From assembly GCF_012848175.1 (NCBI RefSeq), contig NZ_CP051651.1, forward strand, positions 558,001 through 622,000: DNA of 64,000 nt. The letters run 5' to 3'. The first letter of the stretch is position 1; each line of letters starts with the position of its first letter. This document shows positions 47,949 through 58,980 of the stretch, one piece after another. The DNA comes from Xanthomonas campestris pv. badrii. GTDB lineage: Bacteria > Pseudomonadota > Gammaproteobacteria > Xanthomonadales > Xanthomonadaceae. The position numbers and the translations under genes were made by a program. The notes beneath the pieces are model-generated. The model was not told where the DNA came from, ran no database searches, and saw only the letters and a list, made by a program, of their open reading frames with translations.

Positions 47949-48279
47949 GCCGTCGATGGGCCGGGCGACCCGCCGCGCTGGCGTGTCGCGGATCTGCTGT
48001 TTCCCGCCGATCTGCCAGGCTGGCTTCTACCGACTGCCCGGCGTCGCACCGCCGCCAGGGACGGGACTCCTCATCGCAGCATGCGACCGCCCCGTGTCAG
48101 GGAATGCCGCAATCGGCAGTGGAAGCGTGAACTCCATCAGGTTTCGGGTCCGTTCTTAACTTTTATTTAAGACTTATCTAACTCCTGCATGGCGTATGCC
48201 GGCTAGGATGCCTCGGGTCGTGAGCGGTCTTCGCACTCTTTTCACGCGGTGACCGCCGTCACGTAACACGGCAAGCGCC
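47949..48279. other. Gene-free gap between convergent lpxC and dciA-like genes
   Basis: No protein gene is visible. An unusually AT-rich patch at 48150-48185 contains the inverted repeat TCTTAA-CTTTTAT-TTAAGA (48154-48172) and TATCTA (48175-48180). Further right, CGCGGTGACCGCCGTCACG can fold. This could be a 3' terminator zone for the two converging genes or a small RNA with its own promoter; neither is established. Confidence 0.4.
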
Positions 48280-48717
48280 CTACCGTTTGGTCGGTGGGAC
48301 GTCCTGCAGGGAGGCAAGCGCATCGCGCAGGCCCTTGTGCGTGGCTTCGGAGACCGGCCGTGGACGGTCGCGGTTTTGCTGCGTTGGGGAATGCGGCGAA
48401 ACGCTCGCAGTCTTGACGGCCACTGCGGTGGCCTTCAGCCCGATGGATCGGGCGGCATCGAGGATGTGGGTCTCGGCAAGCCGCACCTTGGCATGCCAGA
48501 CCGGTGAATCAACCAGAAAAACGAGCTGTTCGCCTCGGACATTGGCCAACCGGCAACGGGTGGCCAGATGGGGCGGTAACAGGGGGCGCAACTGCCGGTC
48601 CAGCGCATCGAGCCACAAGGCGCGACGCAAGGGGTCGCCAGCCTTTTCACCCAGCGCGGCCTCGATGGCCGGCTGTGGAGCGGAAGGGTTGCGTGCGTTG
48701 GACTTGGGCTTGGACAT
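48280..48717 (-). CDS. DciA-like protein (DUF721)
   Basis: A 145-residue protein whose centre, HLATRCRLANVRGEQLVFLV then SPVWHAKVRLAETHIL, is the DUF721/DciA core; DciA loads the replicative helicase DnaB in bacteria lacking DnaC. The region before it is a long basic N-terminus. An in-frame Met at 48726 would add three residues and place its start codon directly against the M23 gene's ATG at 48727. Convergent with lpxC. Confidence 0.72.
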   Translation of the reverse strand: MSKPKSNARNPSAPQPAIEAALGEKAGDPLRRALWLDALDRQLRPLLPPHLATRCRLANVRGEQLVFLVDSPVWHAKVRLAETHILDAARSIGLKATAVAVKTASVSPHSPTQQNRDRPRPVSEATHKGLRDALASLQDVPPTKR

Positions 48718-48726
48718 GACACTCAT

Positions 48727-49671
48727 ATGGCGTTGAACAAAGTTGTAATCAAATCTCGGCAGACCCGGGCCCAGCGTGTGGCCCGACAGTTCCAGGACTT
48801 TGCGGCAGATCGGCCGATGCTGGTACTCGGGGCCGTGCTTGGCCTGGGCATGCTGATCGGCATCGGTGCCAGCACCGCTACAGGCATGGTGACCAATTCC
48901 GCGCTGCAGGCCAAGGTCGCCCAGCAGCAGACCGAGCTTGCGCAGGCGCAGCGTGCGTCGCAGGAGCAGGTCAATGCCCTGGCTGCCCGGCTGGGTGAGC
49001 TGCAGGCGCAGGCCACCCGCCTCAATGCCCTGGGCGAGCGCCTGACCGACATGGGCAAGTTGAAGGACGGTGAGTTCGACTTCGATGCGCCGGTCGGCGT
49101 CGGTGGCGGCGATGAGCCGGTCAGCGACATGCCGGTCGAATCGCTCAAGCAGAGCCTGGGGCAGGTGGAGCAGCAGTTTTCCGCCTCCGGGCAGCAGCTG
49201 AACGTGCTGGCCTCGCTGATGTTCGATCACCAGCTCGAGCAGAATTCGGTGCCGTCGCGGATGCCGATCCGCAATACCTACATCACCTCCGGCTTCGGTG
49301 GCCGTGCCGACCCGTTCGATGGTGGCTCGGCCTTCCACAAGGGCGTGGATTTCCATGCCAACGTGGGCGACCCGGTGCTGTCGGTGGCCGATGGCGTGGT
49401 CAGCTACGCCGGCGTGCGTGGTGGCTACGGCAATGTGGTCGAAGTGGACCACGGCAACGGGTATGTCACCCGCTACGCGCACAACTCGCGGCTGGTGGTG
49501 AAGGTGGGCGACCTGGTGCGCGCCGGGCAGCAGGTGGCCAGGGCCGGCTCCAGTGGCCGCTCCACCGGTGCGCACGTGCACTTCGAGGTGTGGGCGGACG
49601 GGCACGTGGTCAATCCACGCAAGTTCCTGGGCGACACCAATACCCCGGTGGGGCGGCGCAGGCGCGGTTGA
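48727..49671 (+). CDS. M23 family metallopeptidase with coiled coil
   Basis: A 314-residue membrane-anchored peptidase: helix at about residues 30-50 (PMLVLGAVLGLGMLIGIGAS), a coiled coil (about 60-115, QQQTELAQAQRASQEQ), then the lysostaphin-like domain with YITSGFGGRADPF, FHKGVDFHANVGDPVLSVAD and the last zinc motif GAHVHFEVW. H..D and HVH zinc ligands are complete, so it is probably an active peptidoglycan endopeptidase rather than a LytM activator. No Shine-Dalgarno sequence is seen before the ATG. It stands between the dcw cluster and secA. Confidence 0.9.
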   Translation: MALNKVVIKSRQTRAQRVARQFQDFAADRPMLVLGAVLGLGMLIGIGASTATGMVTNSALQAKVAQQQTELAQAQRASQEQVNALAARLGELQAQATRLNALGERLTDMGKLKDGEFDFDAPVGVGGGDEPVSDMPVESLKQSLGQVEQQFSASGQQLNVLASLMFDHQLEQNSVPSRMPIRNTYITSGFGGRADPFDGGSAFHKGVDFHANVGDPVLSVADGVVSYAGVRGGYGNVVEVDHGNGYVTRYAHNSRLVVKVGDLVRAGQQVARAGSSGRSTGAHVHFEVWADGHVVNPRKFLGDTNTPVGRRRRG

Positions 49672-49715
49672 CGAAGGCGCGGGCCGCGCTTGATTCGTGA
49701 AGGCCCGCCCCAAGC

Positions 49716-49721
49716 TACAAT
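49716..49721 (+). promoter_or_regulatory. Candidate -10 box for secA
   Basis: TACAAT sits about 110 bp before the secA start. No good -35 at the right distance was found (TTGATT at 49690 would need a 20-bp spacer). Confidence 0.35.
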
Positions 49722-49737
49722 AGGGTGTTGCCATCGA

Positions 49738-49764
49738 CAGGGCGCAGTGCGCCCTGTTTCGTTT
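49738..49764 (+). terminator. Hairpin with T-rich tail in the secA leader
   Basis: CAGGGCGC and GCGCCCTG form an 8-bp stem around AGT, followed by TTTCGTTT. It fits a rho-independent terminator. It could end the M23 transcript or act as an attenuator in the secA leader, since the candidate -10 lies upstream of it. Confidence 0.65.
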
Positions 49765-49827
49765 ACGGCGGTCGGGTCTGTGGGGACCGGCGTCGGTCAA
49801 ACCGTTCCTTTTCAACCGGTTTCTTCA

Positions 49828-52548
<2,721 letters not shown>

Positions 52549-52566
<18 letters not shown>

Positions 52567-52635
52567 TGCTGAGCTGACCGTGGTGCAGCCCGCTTCGCGG
52601 GCTGCACACCCGCTATCCGCAACGCGGACAGCGGG
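52549..52635 (+). terminator. Three consecutive hairpins at the secA 3' end
   Basis: First, CACGGTCAGCTCAGC (52549-52563) pairs perfectly over 15 bp with GCTGAGCTGACCGTG (52568-52582); the TGAT loop contains the secA stop codon. Second, GTGCAGCCCGC-TTC-GCGGGCTGCAC (52583-52607). Third, CCCGCTATCCGC-AAC-GCGGACAGCGGG (52609-52635) with one mismatch. There is no U tract. They may act as a terminator or protect the 3' end. Confidence 0.8.
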
Positions 52636-52659
52636 CTCACGGTCCTTGCTTCCGATCCC

Positions 52660-52700
52660 CCGCGCCTTCGGCGCCCCCCCCTTACCAAGGGGGGCTTTGC
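52660..52700 (+). repeat. Dispersed element with CCCCCCTTACCAAGGGGGG hairpin
   Basis: CGCGCCTTCGGCGC is followed by CCCCCCTTACCAAGGGGGG and CTTTGC. It resembles the CGCCGCGCCCCCTTGACGCA segment of the 194-bp units at 27154-27920, so is probably another member of that dispersed family. Otherwise 52636-52856 is empty. Confidence 0.5.
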
Positions 52701-52856
52701 ATCCTGTGGCGATGCGGAGAGGTTCACCGGCCGATTAGCCTCGCTACACACTTGTCCATCGCGCAAGGACGCCAATCGTGCCCGGCTGTATGCAGGCGTC
52801 TACGCCTGCGTCACCGCGGGGCGTATGCTCGATCCACGTCCGGCGTGGAATGCGTC

Positions 52857-53225
52857 ATGTCGCAGCTGTCGAGCCAGCAACTGAAGGTGTTCGTGCCTGC
52901 ACGCGATTACGCGTTGTCGCAGCGGTTCTATCGCGCGCTGGGATTCGTGCAGGAAGACGAGGTCGGCAATGTGACCTGCTTCCGGCATGGCGCGCACTGT
53001 GCGTTCCTGCTGCAGGATTTCTATGTGCGCGAGCTGGCCGAGAACCTGATGTTGCACCTGTGGGTGGACGATGCCGACGGGTGGTGGCAGCACGTGCACG
53101 ACACCGGCCTGAATGCGCAGTTCGGAGTGACCTGCAGCGCGCCGGAAGATCGGCCATGGGGCGCACGCGATTTCACCCTGCATGACCCCAGCGGCGTGCT
53201 CTGGCGCATCGGGCATCCGCTGTAG
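52857..53225 (+). CDS. VOC superfamily protein (glyoxalase/bleomycin-resistance fold)
   Basis: A 122-residue protein with the vicinal-oxygen-chelate pattern: KVFVPARDYALSQRFYRALG at the start, MLHLWVDDADGWWQHV in the middle and GARDFTLHDPSGVLWRIGHP at the end. Substrate unknown. Monocistronic, followed by a palindromic repeat. Confidence 0.85.
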   Translation: MSQLSSQQLKVFVPARDYALSQRFYRALGFVQEDEVGNVTCFRHGAHCAFLLQDFYVRELAENLMLHLWVDDADGWWQHVHDTGLNAQFGVTCSAPEDRPWGARDFTLHDPSGVLWRIGHPL

Positions 53226-53228
53226 GCC

Positions 53229-53313
53229 GGGATTGGAGATTCGGGAATCGGGATTGGCAAAAGCGCGCATGCCGCGTTTTGACGAATCCCGAATCCCCAA
53301 TCACTAATCCCAG
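53229..53313 (+). repeat. Palindromic repeat between the VOC and Nudix genes
   Basis: Left arm GGGATTGGAGATTCGGGAAT with CGGGATTGG, centre CAAAAGCGCGCATGCCGCGT, right arm GAATCCCGAATCCCCAATCA with CTAATCCCAG. It is of the ATT-variant type. Confidence 0.85.
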
Positions 53314-53360
53314 CCCTCAAGCGATTGCGCTGGACCGCTGACTCGCGGCACTCTTGATGC

Positions 53361-54308
53361 ATGCCCGACTCCCTCAGATCCATTCACGTCGTTGCCGGCG
53401 TGATCACCGACCCCCGCGGGCGCATCCTGCTCACCCGCCGCACCGAAACCCGCGACATGCCCGGCCTCTGGGAGTTCCCTGGTGGCAAGCGCGAGCCCGG
53501 CGAAACCTCCGAACAGGCGCTGGTGCGCGAGCTCAATGAAGAACTGGGCATCGAGGCACAGGTGGGCGATTGGGTGATGGACGTACCGCAGCTCTACCCG
53601 GACAAGCGGCTGCGCCTGGAAGTGCGTCACATCAGCGGCTGGAAGGGCAGCCCACGTGGGCGCGAAGGCCAGGCGATGACCTGGGTGGCGGCCGACAAGC
53701 TGCTCCGCTATTCGATGCCGCCGGCCGATGTGCCGGTGGTGGGCGTGCTACGGCAGCCGGACCGTTACCTGATCACGCCCGAGCCGGAAGACGAGGCGCG
53801 CTGGCTGGAGAGCCTGGAGGGTGCGTTGCAGGCGGGCGTGATGCGCCTGCAGTTGCGTGCGCGGCAGTGCGAGCCGGCGCGTTGGCAGGCCCTGCTGCAG
53901 AAGGTGATGCGCCTGCGTGGCCGCCACCGTGCGCAGTTGCTGCTCAATCGCGATATCGCCCTGGCCGCCGAGCTGGGCATCGGCGTGCACCTGGGCGCCG
54001 AGCAACTGGCCGGCCTGCAGGAGCGCCCGCTGCCGGCCGAGCACCTGGTGGCCGCGTCCTGCCACGGGGTGGAAGACCTGCGCCATGCCCAGCGGCTCGG
54101 CTGCGATTTCGCCGTGCTGGGACCGGTGCAGGCCACCGCGTCGCATCCGGGCGCCACGCCGCTGGGATGGGACGGTTTCGAGCGCCTGCGCGAGCAGGTA
54201 TCGCTGCCGATCTACGCGCTCGGCGGCATGGGTGTCGACGATCTACGCAAGGCGCGTTCGCACGGGGCGCAGGGCATCGCGGCGATTCGGGGCCTGTGGC
54301 CGAGCTGA
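53361..54308 (+). CDS. Nudix hydrolase fused to a ThiE/TenI-like domain
   Basis: A 315-residue two-domain protein. Residues 1-130 are a MutT-type Nudix domain with the box GGKREPGETSEQALVRELNE followed by ELGIE, all catalytic Glu present. Residues about 150-315 are a thiamine-phosphate-synthase-like barrel (MRLQLRARQ, LLLNRDIALAAELGIGVHLG, DFAVLGPVQATASHPGATPL, IYALGGMGVDDL). MutT clears 8-oxo-dGTP; the role of the fused ThiE-like domain in this known architecture is unclear. Single gene. Confidence 0.93.
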   Translation: MPDSLRSIHVVAGVITDPRGRILLTRRTETRDMPGLWEFPGGKREPGETSEQALVRELNEELGIEAQVGDWVMDVPQLYPDKRLRLEVRHISGWKGSPRGREGQAMTWVAADKLLRYSMPPADVPVVGVLRQPDRYLITPEPEDEARWLESLEGALQAGVMRLQLRARQCEPARWQALLQKVMRLRGRHRAQLLLNRDIALAAELGIGVHLGAEQLAGLQERPLPAEHLVAASCHGVEDLRHAQRLGCDFAVLGPVQATASHPGATPLGWDGFERLREQVSLPIYALGGMGVDDLRKARSHGAQGIAAIRGLWPS

Positions 54309-54525
54309 CGGCGGCGCCTGAAGCTATGGGGTTGCCTCTGGCGATGCGACCGGCAGCGGGATTGCCGGTCGCGCTGGGGCTCGGAAGTGGCGATGCGCCG
54401 GATCGACGCAGCAAAGGCGCTTTGCGATCGCTCAGCGTTGCCGGTGCGATCGGCTGCTGTTGACGTAATGCATAGAGCGCCGGCAGAACCAGGTCGGCAG
54501 GCACATCGCGTATCGCCCGATACAG

Positions 54526-55110
54526 TTAGAACGTCACCCAGAAACAGTTGTACTGCCGGCGCAGCCGCAACACACTGCGCGCGGGTGTGCCGCTGGCCAG
54601 ATTCTGTTCCAGGCGCAAGCCCCAGGGGCGCGGGCGCGTGGGAGCCGGCAACGGTGCGTCGATCTGGCTGCCATCCAGCGAGGGCGTTGCCGCTTCGCCG
54701 CCGCTTTCCCAGGTGGGCGTGTCGGTCTGTGGGTACATCGGCACGATGTCGAGCAGCGGGCGTTGCACGATGGCTTCCAGCCGGCTCAGCACGTGATTGG
54801 CGGCGGCATCGGACTGGCCGCTCCACAGGTACAGGCTGGACAGGCGATTGACGTCGCGGCTGTCCACCGCCAGTTGCAGCAGCGACACCAGTTCGCTCAG
54901 CCGCCGCGGGCAGCCGTAGCGATACAGGCCGGCATTGCCTTGCGGGCGGATGGCGGGCGGCGCGCGGCTGGCCGCGCCGACGTCTTCGCAGCGCCGGTCG
55001 GTGAACAGGGTTTGCCCGTCCGGCGCGACGCAGCGATGGATTTCCTGCGCCTGCACGCGCGCGGCGGGATAGGCGCAGAGCAGGAACAACAGGGGCAAAA
55101 GGCGATGCAT
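54526..55110 (-). CDS. Secreted DUF4124-like hypothetical protein
   Basis: A 194-residue protein with a signal peptide (MHRLLPLLFLLCAYPAARVQ, AQ) and an N-terminal DUF4124-like motif EIHRCVAPDGQTLFTDRRCE. The remaining helical part (LSELVSLLQLAVDSRDVNRL) and Pro-rich end are not recognised. The start at 55110 was chosen for the signal peptide; a longer frame from 55158 is unlikely. The gap 54309-54525 to the Nudix gene (convergent) is empty. Confidence 0.65.
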   Translation of the reverse strand: MHRLLPLLFLLCAYPAARVQAQEIHRCVAPDGQTLFTDRRCEDVGAASRAPPAIRPQGNAGLYRYGCPRRLSELVSLLQLAVDSRDVNRLSSLYLWSGQSDAAANHVLSRLEAIVQRPLLDIVPMYPQTDTPTWESGGEAATPSLDGSQIDAPLPAPTRPRPWGLRLEQNLASGTPARSVLRLRRQYNCFWVTF

Positions 55111-55197
55111 CGACGCAGCGTAGCCGGGCGCGTGTGAGCTGGCGATATGCATGCGCACGGGTGTGCGAGGGCGAGGACCGGAATGCGAAGCAGGTGC

Positions 55198-56025
55198 TCA
55201 ACGTCCGAGCAGCTGCAGTACCTGGGTGGTCGGCTTGGCCAGATTGAGGGTGTAGAAGTGCAGGGCCGGTGCGCCCCCGGCGATCAGGCGTTCGCACAGG
55301 GCGGCCACCACTTCGGCACCGAAGGCGCGCACCGCATCGGCATCGTCGCCGTAGGCCTGCATCTTCCTGCCGATCCAGCGCGGAATCTCGGCGCCGCATT
55401 GCTCGGAAAAGCGGCGCAGTTGCGAGAAATTGGAGATCGGCATGATGCCGGGAATGATCGGCACCGCCACGCCCAGGCGCTCCACCGCATCGCGGAAATG
55501 GAAGTAGGCATCGGCGTTGTAGAAATACTGGGTGATCGCCGCGTCCGCGCCGGCATCGACCTTGGCCTTGAAATAGCGCAGGTCGCTGAGCGCATCCGTG
55601 GCCTGCGGGTGGGTCTCCGGATAGGCGCCCACTTCGATGCGGAAGGCGTCGCCGTGTTCGGCGCGGATAAAGGCGATCAGATCCGAGGCATAACGCAGGT
55701 CGCCGGGGTGGCCCATGCCCGAGGGCAGGTCGCCGCGCAGCGCCACGATGCGGGTGCAGCCGATGGCGCGGTACAGCGTGAGCAACTCGCGGATCTCCTG
55801 GCGGCTGCCACCGACGCAGGACAGATGCGGCGCCGCTTCGAAGCCATGCCTCTGCTTGAGATGGCGCACGGTTTCGGAGGTGTAGCTGAGCGTGGAGCCG
55901 CCGGCGCCGAAGGTGCACGACACGTATTCCGGCGCGTATCCCTTCAACCTGGCTGCAGTGCGGTCCAGCTGCGCGCGCTGGTCGTCTGTCTTCGGGGGGT
56001 AGAACTCGAAACTGAGATGCGTCAT
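55198..56025 (-). CDS. metF: 5,10-methylenetetrahydrofolate reductase
   Basis: A 275-residue flavoenzyme producing 5-methyl-tetrahydrofolate for methionine synthesis, using one-carbon units made by GlyA. Motifs: LSFEFYPPKTDDQR, YVSCTFGAGGSTLSYTSETV, IVALRGDLPSG, AAITQYFYNADAYFHFRDAV and GIMPISNFSQLRRFSEQCGA. A start at 56055 is possible in frame, but a -10-like TATTAT overlaps that codon, favouring 56025. Confidence 0.95.
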   Translation of the reverse strand: MTHLSFEFYPPKTDDQRAQLDRTAARLKGYAPEYVSCTFGAGGSTLSYTSETVRHLKQRHGFEAAPHLSCVGGSRQEIRELLTLYRAIGCTRIVALRGDLPSGMGHPGDLRYASDLIAFIRAEHGDAFRIEVGAYPETHPQATDALSDLRYFKAKVDAGADAAITQYFYNADAYFHFRDAVERLGVAVPIIPGIMPISNFSQLRRFSEQCGAEIPRWIGRKMQAYGDDADAVRAFGAEVVAALCERLIAGGAPALHFYTLNLAKPTTQVLQLLGR

Positions 56026-56053
56026 CGCGGCGGATCCGGCAGAGCGTGTCGGC

Positions 56054-56074
56054 ATAATATCGCTCCATCGCGAT
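56054..56074 (-). promoter_or_regulatory. Putative metF promoter and operator
   Basis: On the minus strand TATTAT occupies 56059-56054, and ATCGC-TCCATC-GCGAT (56059-56074) forms an inverted repeat in the -10/-35 spacer, a likely repressor site. No -35 match is convincing. The rest of 56075-56337 shows no gene and no recognised riboswitch. Confidence 0.35.
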
Positions 56075-56337
56075 GAATGCATATTTGGTTGCGGATGTCC
56101 CGGTTCGCTGTGGTGAGCCGTGGTAACAGCATGCGCTCGGGTCTGCCTGGGCCGGCGCGTCGATGGGTGGTGCCTGGGGGTGTCTGGCACCTCACCCCAC
56201 CTCGCAGCGCGAGCGCCAGCAACCGGAACAGAACGTCATCGCCACTTCGTGGTGCCGCACCCGGGCGTGCCGGCGACCTGGCGCCAGACATCACACCCGC
56301 ATGCCTACACTGGAGGCTTTCTCACCGGAGCGTTCGC

Positions 56338-57315
56338 ATGAGCGACACCACCATGACCGCCATCGCCATCCGCGATGGCAAGGGCGACGCCGACGCGTTG
56401 TACCCGACCGAGCAACCGCGCCCGCGTCCTGCGCCAGGCCAGGTGTTGATCCGCGTGCACGCCGCCGGCATCAACCGCCCGGACCTGCTGCAACGCGCCG
56501 GGCACTACCCGCCGCCCCCCGGTGCGCCGGAAACGCTGGGTCTGGAAGTGGCCGGCGAGATCGTGGAGCCGGCTGGTCGCTGGAACGTGGGCGACCGCGT
56601 CTGCGCACTGCTCGGCGGCGGTGGCTATGCGCAGTACGTCGCGGTCGACGCGCGGCATGTGTTGCCGATTCCGGCCGGCATGGAGCTTGTCCACGCCGCG
56701 GCGCTGCCCGAAACCATGTTCACCGCCTACACCAACCTGTTCGAGCACGGCCAGCTTGCGGCCGGCCAATGGTTGCTGCTGCATGGCGCCACGTCCGGCA
56801 TCGGGGTGACCGCGATCCAGATGGCCAAGGCCGCCGGCGCGCACGTGCTGGCCACCGCCCGTTCTGCAGGCAAGGCTGCGCAGGCGCGCGAGCTGGGCGC
56901 CGATGTGGCGATCGACTCCACCGCCGAGTCGTTCGTCGCAGTGGCCAAGGCGCACGGCGGGGTGGATGTGGCGCTGGACATGGTGGGCGCTGCGGTGTTC
57001 GCCGACACGCTGGAAGCGCTCAACCCGCGTGGGCGCATCGTCTATATCGCGTCCCAAGCCGGTGCCACCCTGCAGGTGCCGATTCCGCAACTGATGCGCA
57101 AGCAGGCCATCCTCACCGGGTCTACCCTGCGTCCGCGCAATGCCGACGAAAAAGCCCGGCTGGCCGCAGCGGTGGAGCGCGTGGTGTGGCCGTGGATCGA
57201 GCAGGGCAAGATCCGCGTGCTGCTGGACAAGCGCTTTGCGCTTGCCGATGCGGCCGCAGCGCATCGGTATCTGGAACAGGGCAGCCACCTGGGCAAGGTG
57301 GTGCTGGAGATGTAG
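56338..57315 (+). CDS. NADPH:quinone reductase, zeta-crystallin type (MDR family)
   Basis: A 325-residue zinc-independent medium-chain dehydrogenase. Motifs: VLIRVHAAGINRPDLLQRAG, GLEVAGEIVEPAG, LLHGATSGIGVTAIQMAKAA (NADPH-binding Rossmann), GRIVYIASQAGATLQV and STLRPRNADEKA. Similar to the PIG3/TP53I3 group of quinone oxidoreductases; substrate not certain. The ATG at 56338 gives MSDTTMTAIAIRDGKG. Stand-alone gene. Confidence 0.9.
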   Translation: MSDTTMTAIAIRDGKGDADALYPTEQPRPRPAPGQVLIRVHAAGINRPDLLQRAGHYPPPPGAPETLGLEVAGEIVEPAGRWNVGDRVCALLGGGGYAQYVAVDARHVLPIPAGMELVHAAALPETMFTAYTNLFEHGQLAAGQWLLLHGATSGIGVTAIQMAKAAGAHVLATARSAGKAAQARELGADVAIDSTAESFVAVAKAHGGVDVALDMVGAAVFADTLEALNPRGRIVYIASQAGATLQVPIPQLMRKQAILTGSTLRPRNADEKARLAAAVERVVWPWIEQGKIRVLLDKRFALADAAAAHRYLEQGSHLGKVVLEM

Positions 57316-57403
57316 GTGTCTGCGCTGGCCTTGCCGACGACGTGTATGAGGCCGTGCGGCGCTCTGCACGCAATCTCACGCGCCGCGTGGCGCTGAGCGA
57401 CAC

Positions 57404-57610
57404 TCAAGCCGCGCGCTCGACCACTGCCTGGATCCGGTGCCCATCCGGGTCGATGACGAACGCGGCGTCGTAGGCATCGCCATCGTCCGGTCGCGGGCCG
57501 GGCGCCGTTGCAGCGCCCACCGTGCTGCAACGCAGCCAGGTGGAAGGCATTCACGCGGCCGCGTGCAGGTATAGCAAAACAAGCAGGAGCGATGTCTCGC
57601 GGCCGGCCAG
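57404..57610 (-). pseudogene. Decayed VOC-family gene
   Basis: On the minus strand one frame reads RVNAFHLAALQHGGRCNGA and the next continues PGPRPDDGDAYDAAFVIDPD then GHRIQAVVERAA and a stop. Joined, they match the C-terminal half of a glyoxalase-type VOC protein. The break near 57500 is a frameshift and no intact N-terminal half is found upstream. The 429-bp gap 57316-57744 otherwise holds nothing. Confidence 0.55.
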
Positions 57611-57744
57611 TAGTGCGCCGTACACTGCGATCCCACCGGCCGTAGCTGCCTCCAGTTCGCGGCTGCGGTGGCATCGCATGCCCGGCAGATCGCAGCGGCA
57701 ACGGCGTGAGCACGCTCACTTCACTCATCAGCACGAAGGTTTCG

Positions 57745-58680
57745 ATGAAGCATCCAGACGCATTGCGCATTGCCCTTGTCGGTATCGGCAAGATCGCCCG
57801 CGACCAGCATGTGCCCACGATTGCCGCGCGCGCCGATGTGCAGCTGGTGGCCACCGTCAGCCGGCATGGCACCGTCGATGGCGTGCCGGCGTATCAGACC
57901 CTGGAGGACGCATTCGCTGCGCATCCGGAGCTGGAAGCAGTGGCCCTGTGCACGCCACCGGTTGGGCGGCACGCGTTGGCGCAGACGGCGTTGAGCGCCG
58001 GCCGTCATGTCTTCCTGGAAAAGCCGCCGGCTGCCACGCTCGCCGAGATCAACGACCTGCGCGAGGTGGCGCGCACCGCGCAACGCAGCCTGTTCACCAG
58101 CTGGCATTCGCGCTGCGCCGCTGGCGTGGAGCCGGCGCGCGCGTGGCTGGCGGACAAGCAGATCCTGCGCGCGCACATCACCTGGAAGGAAGACATTCGC
58201 CACTGGCACCCGGGTCAGGACTGGATTCTGGAGCCGGGCGGCATGGGGGTATTCGATCCCGGCATCAATGCGCTCTCCATCGCCACCCATGTATTGCCGC
58301 GCGCGTTCGCCTTGCGCGGGGCCGAGCTGCACACGCCGGAAAATCGCCAGGCACCGCTGTACGCCAGCTTGGGCTTTGTCGATACCGCCGGCGTGCCGGT
58401 GACGGCCGAATTCGACTTTTTGCAGACCGGCCACCAGCGCTGGGACATCGAGGTGGACACGACTCAGGGACAACTGGTGCTCAGCGAAGGCGGCGCCAAG
58501 CTGCATATCGATGGGCAAGCGCAGGCGGTGCCCGCGTCCAGCGAATACGACGGGTTGTATCAGCGCTTCGTGCAGCTGGTACGGGCCGGCGAATCGGAAG
58601 TGGATGTCGCGCCGTTCGTGCATGTGGCCGACGCGTTCCTGCTGGGCGCACGCAAGGTCACCGCGCCGTTTGCCTGGTAA
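57745..58680 (+). CDS. Gfo/Idh/MocA oxidoreductase, L-arabinose / D-galactose 1-dehydrogenase type
   Basis: A 311-residue NAD(P)-dependent enzyme. The N-terminal Rossmann part is IALVGIGKIARDQHVPTI, followed by FLEKPPAATLAEI and the family-specific WHSRCAAGVEPARAWL, HWHPGQDWILEPGGMGVFDP and GINALS. These resemble Azospirillum L-arabinose 1-dehydrogenase and pseudomonad galactose dehydrogenases, which oxidise the sugar to a lactone. No other pathway genes are adjacent. The ATG at 57745 was chosen over a longer frame for its fit to the family start. Confidence 0.85.
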   Translation: MKHPDALRIALVGIGKIARDQHVPTIAARADVQLVATVSRHGTVDGVPAYQTLEDAFAAHPELEAVALCTPPVGRHALAQTALSAGRHVFLEKPPAATLAEINDLREVARTAQRSLFTSWHSRCAAGVEPARAWLADKQILRAHITWKEDIRHWHPGQDWILEPGGMGVFDPGINALSIATHVLPRAFALRGAELHTPENRQAPLYASLGFVDTAGVPVTAEFDFLQTGHQRWDIEVDTTQGQLVLSEGGAKLHIDGQAQAVPASSEYDGLYQRFVQLVRAGESEVDVAPFVHVADAFLLGARKVTAPFAW

Positions 58681-58917
58681 GAGCGGCAAACAACGCGACT
58701 GCGCCGCCAGGTACACGCAGCCGCTGCTTGAGTGCCTCGGGTAGCGCGCCTGCACTCCAGTTGCGAGTGCGCCGTCCACATCCACTCGATGCGCGCTGGC
58801 TACGTCGTGCGAGCTGTTCCAAATAGTGCGCATCGCTGCTGCTGCGATGGTGCGCGGATAGGATTACGCGGTGCGCGGTTCATTCGGGTGAGGCCTTGAT
58901 GATCCGATAACTGCCAC

Positions 58918-58951
58918 GGCACCTGGCGCATCCGGCGATGCGCCAGGTGCC
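58918..58951. terminator. Perfect hairpin between convergent genes
   Basis: GGCACCTGGCGCATC pairs perfectly over 15 bp with GATGCGCCAGGTGCC around CGGC. It lies between the sugar dehydrogenase and the convergent membrane-domain ORF and probably terminates both. The remaining 58681-58917 is empty. Confidence 0.7.
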
Positions 58952-58980
58952 GCGCGGCTTACCCGCGATCCAGCGCCACC

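Noticed and set aside
54387..54851. Plus-strand open frame overlapping the DUF4124-like gene
   Set aside because: It has no family pattern or ribosome-binding site, and the minus-strand gene has a convincing signal peptide and domain.
56026..56337. SAH or SAM riboswitch upstream of metF
   Set aside because: Conserved aptamer blocks were looked for on the minus strand and not found in the right order; only a short inverted repeat near the -10 box remains.
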